Position numbers and translations under genes: made by a program. 64,000 nt of DNA from JBFXCS01 sp050181915 (lineage in GTDB: Bacteria; Actinomycetota; Thermoleophilia; Miltoncostaeales; Miltoncostaeaceae), in assembly GCA_050181915.1 (NCBI GenBank), contig JBFXCS010000004.1, positions 1 to 64,000 on the forward strand, in the 5' to 3' direction. The notes below the pieces were generated by a model that had not been told where the DNA came from, did not search any database, and worked only from the letters and a program-made list of their open reading frames with translations. Shown one piece after another: positions 58,691-64,000 of the stretch; the first letter of the stretch is position 1, and every line of letters starts with the position of its first letter.

Positions 58691-58699
58691 ATGTCCACA
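58691..58699 (+). promoter_or_regulatory. DnaA-box-like ATGTCCACA overlapping the GHKL start codon
   Basis: ATGTCCACA differs from TTGTCCACA at one position and contains the start codon and codons 2-3 of the GHKL gene. DnaA binding here would block translation-linked transcription of the gene, suggesting feedback. Weight is modest because the sequence is short. Confidence 0.4.
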
Positions 58700-59419
58700 G
58701 CGCTCTCCCTCACACCTCCCCTCGCCCCGATCCGGGACGCCCTCGCCGACACCGTCGCCGCGCGCGTCGCCGTGTACCTCACGCCGGGCGAGCCGCCGCA
58801 GGTCGAGGAGCTGAGGGACGAGCCGGTGGCTCTCATCGAGGGGGTGTGCGACCTGGTCGCGGATCGCTCGGATCTGCCGGCGCCGGCCGTGCGGGAGATC
58901 GTGGAGAACCTCATCCACGCCGACTTCCGAGACGCGGTCGTATCGATCCTCGACGGCGGGCACACGGTCCGGGTCGGCGACCACGGGCCCGGCATCGACG
59001 ATCCGGCGCGCGCGCTCACGCCCGGCTTCACGGCCGCCGGAGCGGCGGCGCGCGCGGTGGTGCGCGGCGTCGGCGGCGGCCTGCCGCTCGCCGACGAGAT
59101 GATGGCGGCCGCCGGCGGCCGGCTCGACATCGAGCGCAACCTCGGCGGCGGCACCGTCGTCACGCTCGCCCTGCCGCGGCCCGCGGAGTCGCCCGCGTCG
59201 GAGCCGGTGTGCTCGGACGCCTCCCGCGTGATCCTGGCGCTGCTGCTCGAGGTCGGCAGCGCCGGCGCCGAGCGCCTCTCGGTCGAGCTCGGACGCTCGC
59301 GCGCCGAGTGCGGCCGCGAGCTGGCCCTCCTGCAGCACCGCGGCCTGGTGGCCCGCGAGACCGGTGGCGCCTGTCGCCTCACGGACGCGGGGACCGCCCT
59401 GGTCGCATCGCTCTTCTGA
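58691..59419 (+). CDS. GHKL-type ATPase with C-terminal winged helix, next to dnaA
   Basis: Protein of 242 residues. An N-terminal part (1-60) of unknown fold precedes a Bergerat ATPase: N-box REIVENLIHADF (N73), DxGxG VGDHGPGID (97-101), GVGGGLPLAD (126-135) and GGGTVVTLALP (152-162). There is no His phosphorylation domain and no transmembrane helix, so it is not a histidine kinase. Residues about 178-242 look like a winged helix (ILALLLEVGSAGAERLSVELGRS, LLQHRGLVARE). The ATG itself is part of a DnaA-box-like sequence. It stands 70 bases upstream of dnaA in the same direction. A role in origin control or anti-sigma-like regulation is inferred. Confidence 0.8.
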   Translation: MSTALSLTPPLAPIRDALADTVAARVAVYLTPGEPPQVEELRDEPVALIEGVCDLVADRSDLPAPAVREIVENLIHADFRDAVVSILDGGHTVRVGDHGPGIDDPARALTPGFTAAGAAARAVVRGVGGGLPLADEMMAAAGGRLDIERNLGGGTVVTLALPRPAESPASEPVCSDASRVILALLLEVGSAGAERLSVELGRSRAECGRELALLQHRGLVARETGGACRLTDAGTALVASLF

Positions 59420-59489
59420 GCTCCCGGTGACCCGCCTCCCCGCCCGTACCAGCACCCGCCCATCCCGTAAACCCGTCGGAGTCTCGGCC

Positions 59490-60869
59490 ATGTCAGCAGT
59501 CCCCGCAGCCTCCCCGAAGCGCGACAACGTCTGGAAGGAGGTCCAGGAGCGCCTCCGCTCCACGCTGAACAGCCAGACGTACAAGTTCGCCTTCGCCGGG
59601 GCGCGGCCGGTGTCGCTCGACGCCGAGCGGCTGGTGCTCGCCGTCGACACCGAGCTGCTGCGCCAGTGGATCCGGCAGCGCTACCTGCCGCTGCTGCGCG
59701 ACGCCCTCTTCGAGGTGTGCGGCGACGACCTCGAGGTGGAGGTCACCGTCGAGGCGCCGGCCGAGGCCGACGGCGACGGGCCCGCCTCGCCGGCCGACGC
59801 CGCGCCTCGCGGCACCCTGCCCGTCCGCCGGCCGCTGGGGCTGCAGCCGCGCTTCACCTTCGAGGGATTCGTGACCGGCCCCTCCAACCGCTTCGCGCAC
59901 GCGGCGGCCCTCGCCGTCGCCGAGGCGCCGGCGCGGGCCTACAACCCCTTCTTCGTGTACGGCGGGGTGGGCCTCGGCAAGACCCACCTCCTGCACGCCA
60001 TCGGCCACTTCGTCGCGGCGAACCACGCCGAGCTGTCCCTGCTCTACGTCTCGGTCGAGACCTTCACCAACGAGTTCATCAACGCGCTGCGCGACGGCGG
60101 CATCCGCTCCTTCAAGGACCGCTACCGCACGGTGGACATCCTCCTGATCGACGACATCCAGTCGCTCCAGGGGCGCGAGCAGACGCAGGAGGAGTTCTTC
60201 CACACCTTCAACGCGCTCCACGACTCGGGCAAGCAGATCGTGATCTCGTCGGACCGGCCGCCGAAGGCCATCGCCACCCTCGAGGACCGCCTGCGGAGCC
60301 GCTTCGAGATGGGCCTGATCACCGACGTGCAGCCGCCCGACCTGGAGACGCGCATCGCGATCCTGCAGAAGCGCGCCCGGGCCGACCGCTACGAGATCCA
60401 CGACCCGGAGGTGCTGCCCTTCATCGCCGGCCGGGTGTCGACCAACGTCCGCGCCCTGGAGGGCGCGCTGACCCGGGTCGTCGCCCACGGGTCCATCTCC
60501 GGCCGCAAGATCACCGTCGACCTGGCCTCCGAGGTGCTCGAGGACCTCTTCCCCGCCAGCGAGGGGGTCGTCCGCATCGAGGTGATCCAGGGGGAGGTGT
60601 GCCGCTACTACGGCGTCAGCCACGACGAGCTGACCGGCGACAAGCGCACCCGCCGCATCGTCGGCCCCCGCCAGGTGGCGATGTACCTCAGCCGCGAGCT
60701 CACCGACTCGTCCCTGCCCGCGATCGGCCGCGCCTTCGGCGGCCGCGACCACACCACGGTGATGTACGCCGTCCAGAAGGTCGCCGACCAGATGGCCGGA
60801 GAGGGCGAGATCCTCACCGCCGTCCAGACCCTGACCGGTCGCCTCACCGGCCGCCGCGGCGACCGCTGA
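59490..60869 (+). CDS. dnaA: Chromosomal replication initiator DnaA
   Basis: Protein of 459 residues. Domain I (VWKEVQERLRSTLNSQTY), a short Pro/Ala linker, the AAA+ domain with Walker A GGVGLGKTHLL at 158-168, Walker B ILLIDDIQSLQG, sensor regions ISSDRPPKAI and RLRSRFEMGL, and domain IV with the DnaA signature GRDHTTVMYAVQKV. It opens the origin and regulates its own transcription. ATG 59490 has CGGAG nine bases upstream. It overlaps nothing; 70 bases separate it from the GHKL gene. Confidence 0.97.
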   Translation: MSAVPAASPKRDNVWKEVQERLRSTLNSQTYKFAFAGARPVSLDAERLVLAVDTELLRQWIRQRYLPLLRDALFEVCGDDLEVEVTVEAPAEADGDGPASPADAAPRGTLPVRRPLGLQPRFTFEGFVTGPSNRFAHAAALAVAEAPARAYNPFFVYGGVGLGKTHLLHAIGHFVAANHAELSLLYVSVETFTNEFINALRDGGIRSFKDRYRTVDILLIDDIQSLQGREQTQEEFFHTFNALHDSGKQIVISSDRPPKAIATLEDRLRSRFEMGLITDVQPPDLETRIAILQKRARADRYEIHDPEVLPFIAGRVSTNVRALEGALTRVVAHGSISGRKITVDLASEVLEDLFPASEGVVRIEVIQGEVCRYYGVSHDELTGDKRTRRIVGPRQVAMYLSRELTDSSLPAIGRAFGGRDHTTVMYAVQKVADQMAGEGEILTAVQTLTGRLTGRRGDR

Positions 60870-61041
60870 TCCGGTGGACGACATGAGGGACAACGCGCGC
60901 CGTTCCTCCCCGCCCTCCACCCCCGGCGGCGACCGCCGGCCGGGCCCTGGGGACGGATGGGGACCGACGGCGCGTCAGGGGGCCTCCTCCCCACCGCCGC
61001 CCGCACAGGCGGAAACCGGCCCGGTGCAGGGTGTTCGCGAC

Positions 61042-61059
61042 CCCTCCACACGATCCACA
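61042..61059 (+). promoter_or_regulatory. Tandem DnaA-box-like 9-mers
   Basis: CCCTCCACA and CGATCCACA lie directly next to each other in the same direction. Both keep the CCACA core; the second matches seven of nine positions of TTATCCACA. Adjacent same-direction boxes are typical of origin DnaA filaments. Confidence 0.5.
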
Positions 61060-61194
61060 CGCCCTATGACCTCCATGGTCTTCCAACCCCTCTTTCTCAT
61101 GGAGTCATGGTTGGGCGACGGGCCCCGGTGGACGGCGGCCGAGCCGCGCCCCAGCCGCCGGGTGGCTCCGCGCGAATTCCGCCGCCGCAGCCGG

Positions 61195-61200
61195 TAGGGT
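61195..61200 (+). promoter_or_regulatory. TAGGGT -10 element of dnaN
   Basis: TAGGGT ends six bases before GTG 61207, so transcription would start on the start codon itself. No Shine-Dalgarno sequence precedes the GTG, consistent with a leaderless message. Confidence 0.45.
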
Positions 61201-61206
61201 CGCCGC

Positions 61207-62307
61207 GTGCGCCTCGTCTCGCCCAAGGACGAACTCGCCCACGCGCTCGCCGCGGCGGGGCGGGCGGCGTCCGCCAAGAGCACCATCCAGATCCTCTCCC
61301 ACGTGCTGCTGGTGGCCGAGGAGGGCCGCTGCGAGCTGGCGGCGACCGACATGGAGCTGTCGCTGCGGATGCCGCTGCAGGCCACGGTCGAGCAACCGGG
61401 CGCGGTGGTGCTGCCGCGCCTCGCCGGCGACATCGTGCGCAGCATGGCCGACGGCCCCGTCACCCTGGAGCACCGCGCCAACGAGGGGGTGGTGAACGTG
61501 TCGGGCGGCGGCTCGTCGTTCGCGCTCAACTGCCTCCAGGCCAACGACTTCCCCGAGCTGCCGCCCGACGAGGGCAGCGGCCTGTCGCTGCCGGCCGACG
61601 TGCTGGTCGAGAGCATCGACCGGGTGGCGCGCGCCGCCTCCCGCGACGAGACGCGCCCGGTGCTCACCGGCGTGTTCACGCGCCTCGGCCCGGACGGGCT
61701 CACCCTGGTCGCCACCGACTCGTACCGCCTCGCCGTGCGCCAGGCGTCGCTCGAGTCCCCGCCGGCCGAGACGCGCGAGGCGATCGTCCCGGCCCGGGCC
61801 CTGTCCGAGATCGCCCGGATGGCGCCGCAGGCCGCGGTCGACGCGATCGAGCTGGTGCTGAGCGACACCCAGGCCCTGGCCCGGGTCGGGGACGCGCGGC
61901 TCACCAGCCGGCTCATCGACGGCCAGTTCCCCGACCACCGTCAGCTCATCCCCGACGCCTTCGAGCACGAGGTCGCCTTCGACCGCGCCGAGCTGATCGG
62001 CGTGCTGAGCCGCATCGGGGTGCTGGCCCAGCGCAACACGCCGGTGCGCCTGGCCTTCGAGGACGGCTCGGTCACCATCTCGGCGATCAGCGACCAGGTG
62101 GGCGAGGGCCACGAGTCGCTGCCGGTCGCCTTCTCCGGCGAGAAGCTGGAGATCGGCTTCAACGTCGAGTTCCTGCGCGCCGGGGTGGAGAGCGTGTCCG
62201 GCGACGAGGTGCGGCTGGGGCTGATCAGCCCGCTGCGCCCGGGCCTTCTGAGGGGAGCCGGAGACGACTTCCGCTACCTCCTCATGCCGATCCGCCTCAA
62301 CGCCTAG
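61207..62307 (+). CDS. dnaN: DNA polymerase III beta sliding clamp
   Basis: Protein of 366 residues. MRLVSPKDELAHALAAAGRAASAKSTIQILSHVLL, LATDMELSLRM, ATDSYRLAVRQ and the C-terminal hydrophobic cleft FRYLLMPIRLNA match the beta clamp. It forms the dimeric ring that holds polymerase on DNA. GTG 61207 fits the family N-terminus. recF follows after 16 bases. Confidence 0.97.
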   Translation: MRLVSPKDELAHALAAAGRAASAKSTIQILSHVLLVAEEGRCELAATDMELSLRMPLQATVEQPGAVVLPRLAGDIVRSMADGPVTLEHRANEGVVNVSGGGSSFALNCLQANDFPELPPDEGSGLSLPADVLVESIDRVARAASRDETRPVLTGVFTRLGPDGLTLVATDSYRLAVRQASLESPPAETREAIVPARALSEIARMAPQAAVDAIELVLSDTQALARVGDARLTSRLIDGQFPDHRQLIPDAFEHEVAFDRAELIGVLSRIGVLAQRNTPVRLAFEDGSVTISAISDQVGEGHESLPVAFSGEKLEIGFNVEFLRAGVESVSGDEVRLGLISPLRPGLLRGAGDDFRYLLMPIRLNA

Positions 62308-62323
62308 CGGCGCCCGCGCGGCG

Positions 62324-63439
62324 ATGCCCGCCTGGGTGGCCCGGCGGCTGGAGGTGGCCGACGTGCGCTGCTGGCGGCGCGCGGCGCTCGACCTGCCCGA
62401 CGGGCTGGTGCTCATCACCGGCCCCAACGGCGCCGGCAAGACCTCGCTGGTGGAGGCGGTCGTGCTCGGCTGCCTGGGGGTCTCCCCGCGCACCGCGCGC
62501 GAGGCGGAGGTGGTCCGCCGCGGGGCGGAGGCCCTGCACGTGACCCTCGACCTGGCCGGGCCCGGCGGCGAGCGCCGACGCGAGATCGGCTTCGCGCCGC
62601 GCCGGGGACGCCGACTGCGGCTGGACGGCGAGCCGGTCCGGGCGCTGGGCCCGTGGCGCGCCCGGGCCGTGCTCGTGTTCCTGCCGGACGAGCTGAGGGC
62701 GGTGAAGGGGCCGCCCGCGGCCCGCCGCCGCGCCCTCGACCGGGTGCTGGAGGCCGCGCTGCCGGGCTTCGCCGAGGACCTGGCCGAGTACCAGGCCGCG
62801 CTGGCACAGCGCAACGCCCTGCTGCGCCGGGTGCGGGCCGGGCAGGCCTCGGACGCGAGCCTGCCGGTGTGGGAGGCGCCGATGGCGCAGCGAGGGGCGC
62901 GGGTGGCGCGGGCACGCCGGCAGGGCGTCGCGGCCCTGGCCGCCCCCTTCGCGGAGTGGTTGGAGCGGCTGGGCGGAGGCCCGGGAGGCGTCCTCGCCCT
63001 CGAGACCTCCCCGTCGGCGCTGGCGGAGGTGGAGGCCGACGACCTGGAGGAGGCGCTGGCGGCCGGCCTGCGCGAGCGCCGCCCGCGCGAGATTCAGGCC
63101 GCCCAGACCCTGTCCGGCCCCCACCGCGACGACCTGTGGATCGGCGCCGGCGAGGCCGACCTGCGCCGGGCGGGCAGCCAGGGAGAGCAGCGCACCGCGG
63201 CCCTGGCGCTGCTGCTGGCGGCGCGCGACCACCTGAGCGCCCGCGCCGCCCGGCCCATCCTGCTGCTGGACGACGTGCTCAGCGAGCTCGACCCCGACCG
63301 GCGGCGCCTCCTGCTGGAGGCGGTGGGGGACGGCCAGGCGCTGGTGACGACGGCCGACCCCGCGGCCACCGAGGCCCTGGCCCGGCCGCCCGCCGCGCTG
63401 GTGCGGGTGAGAGAGGGGAGCCTCGACGTCGCGTCCTGA
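62324..63439 (+). CDS. recF: DNA replication and repair protein RecF
   Basis: Protein of 371 residues. Walker A ITGPNGAGKTSLVEAVVLG at 31-49, signature-like SQGEQRTAALALLLAARDHL, and Walker B PILLLDDVLSELDPDRR are in order. It loads RecA at gaps with RecO/RecR. It lies in the classic dnaA-dnaN-recF order. ATG 62324. Confidence 0.95.
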   Translation: MPAWVARRLEVADVRCWRRAALDLPDGLVLITGPNGAGKTSLVEAVVLGCLGVSPRTAREAEVVRRGAEALHVTLDLAGPGGERRREIGFAPRRGRRLRLDGEPVRALGPWRARAVLVFLPDELRAVKGPPAARRRALDRVLEAALPGFAEDLAEYQAALAQRNALLRRVRAGQASDASLPVWEAPMAQRGARVARARRQGVAALAAPFAEWLERLGGGPGGVLALETSPSALAEVEADDLEEALAAGLRERRPREIQAAQTLSGPHRDDLWIGAGEADLRRAGSQGEQRTAALALLLAARDHLSARAARPILLLDDVLSELDPDRRRLLLEAVGDGQALVTTADPAATEALARPPAALVRVREGSLDVAS

Positions 63440-63479
63440 CCATCCCCCGCGCCGCCGTCGGCGCGCCGAGCCCCTGGCG

Positions 63480-63938
63480 GTGGGCTCCCGGCTGCCGGCG
63501 GTGATGCGCCGCGCGGGCGCCGCGGCGGCGACGGGGAGCGCCGGTCCGGCCGCCGCGGCGTGGCCCCGGGTGGTGGGCGAGGCGGCCGCCGCCCACAGCG
63601 CGCCGGTGCGCCGCACCCGGGCGGGCGTGCTCACCGTGGCCTGCTCCAGCTCCGCCTGGGCCCACGAGCTGTCGATGCGGCGCGACGAGCTGCTCGCGCT
63701 GCTGACCGAGCGCTGCCCGGAGGCCGAGGTCAGCGGCCTGCGGTTCTCGGTCGCCGACCACGCGCTGGCCCCGCCGCAACCGGCCCCGCCGCGGCCCGCG
63801 GCGCCGTCGCCGACCGCCGCGCAGCGCGCCGCGGCGCGGGCCGAGGCGAGCGCCATCGCCGATCCGGCGCTGCGCGACCTGGTGGCGCGGGCGGCGGCCG
63901 CCAGCGCGGCCCGCAGGGGTGGCTCGGGTACGCGGTAA
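63480..63938 (+). CDS. DUF721 family protein
   Basis: Protein of 152 residues. WPRVVGEAAAAHSAPVRRTRAGVLTVACSSSAWAHEL and the LTERCPEAEVSGLRFSV block are the DUF721/RsbW-like Zn-ribbon-like signature found between recF and gyrB. Function is unproven; DciA-like helicase loading is the best current view for part of the family. GTG 63480 starts 40 bases after recF. The Ala/Arg-rich tail is unstructured. gyrB should follow outside the window. Confidence 0.85.
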   Translation: MGSRLPAVMRRAGAAAATGSAGPAAAAWPRVVGEAAAAHSAPVRRTRAGVLTVACSSSAWAHELSMRRDELLALLTERCPEAEVSGLRFSVADHALAPPQPAPPRPAAPSPTAAQRAAARAEASAIADPALRDLVARAAAASAARRGGSGTR

Positions 63939-64000
63939 ATACCTGCAAATAACGGCAAAAGCCCTCGATGACGGCGGCGGGAAGTGATAGTCTCCAGGGG

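Larger units (their letters stand above)
60870..61206. other. dnaA-dnaN intergenic region, second candidate origin part
   Basis: This 337-base gap holds no gene. It contains two adjacent DnaA-box-like 9-mers (61042-61059) and a relatively AT-rich stretch (about 61062-61112) with the inverted arms CCAACCC and GGTTGGG (61083-61089, 61109-61115). The 3' end has the TAGGGT element of dnaN. In many actinobacteria the origin lies between dnaA and dnaN, so this is a main candidate. The first 150 bases are G/C-rich without recognised signals. Confidence 0.65.

Noticed and set aside
1..64000. Insertion sequences, prophage genes or transposases
   Set aside because: No transposase, integrase, phage structural motif or flanking terminal repeats were recognised.

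Overview
The window is very GC-rich double-stranded DNA, almost fully coding, with frequent GTG starts and many GTGA/ATGA stop-start overlaps. The block rpmH-rnpA-yidD-yidC-jag-rsmG-parA-parB on the minus strand, divergent from dnaA-dnaN-recF-DUF721 on the plus strand, marks the chromosomal replication origin. Twin-arginine translocation genes, an F420-type LLM flavoenzyme and a mycothiol-type DsbA-like protein point to an Actinomycetota chromosome. The TreT plus OtsA pair, the DUF2079/GT-C genes and the base composition suggest a Thermoleophilia-like lineage, but that placement is inference.

Layout. 1-9.9 kb holds a secreted low-complexity protein cut by the window edge, a HAD hydrolase, a class A penicillin-binding protein operon, a DsbA-like protein, a fasciclin lipid-anchored or membrane-anchored protein, a DUF457-type membrane hydrolase and an endonuclease/exonuclease/phosphatase-family protein. 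9.9-16.9 kb (minus) is a translationally coupled envelope glycosylation cassette: PIG-V-like and DUF2079 membrane glycosyltransferases, an LPG-synthase-TM flippase-like protein, a methyltransferase, a GT4 and a polyprenyl-phosphate GT2. 16.9-20.3 kb holds an ECF sigma/anti-sigma pair and an M28-like membrane protein that appears to have lost its metal ligands. 20.4-24.2 kb carries trehalose genes (TreT, OtsA) and moaC-mog. 24.2-49.1 kb (plus) is a long exopolysaccharide locus: glycosyltransferases, two Wzy/ligase-like polymerases, a deacetylase-GT4 fusion, an initiating sugar-phosphate transferase, a Wzz-like protein, two paralogous beta-propeller proteins, a MurJ/Wzx-type flippase, an ABC ATPase, and then the most unusual module of the window: a lipoyl-domain/E1-binding-domain/NeuD-type acyltransferase fusion followed by ThDP-dependent E1 alpha and beta and a sulfotransferase.

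49.1-53.6 kb contains tatC-tatA, a chorismate mutase, a DUF151 nuclease, tRNA-Ile(GAT) and a NarL-type two-component pair. 53.6-64 kb is the origin region with an exact parS site inside rsmG, DnaA-box-like sites in two intergenic regions, and an unusual GHKL ATPase with a winged-helix tail placed between rpmH and dnaA.

How it works together. The large plus-strand locus has every step of a polymer pathway: priming transferase, GTs, acylation, sulfation, flippase, polymerases and chain-length control. The E1/lipoyl/NeuD module suggests that acyl groups from a 2-oxoacid could be passed directly from a lipoyl arm to a nucleotide sugar instead of through acyl-CoA. All functions are read from sequence motifs only; no database search was possible.
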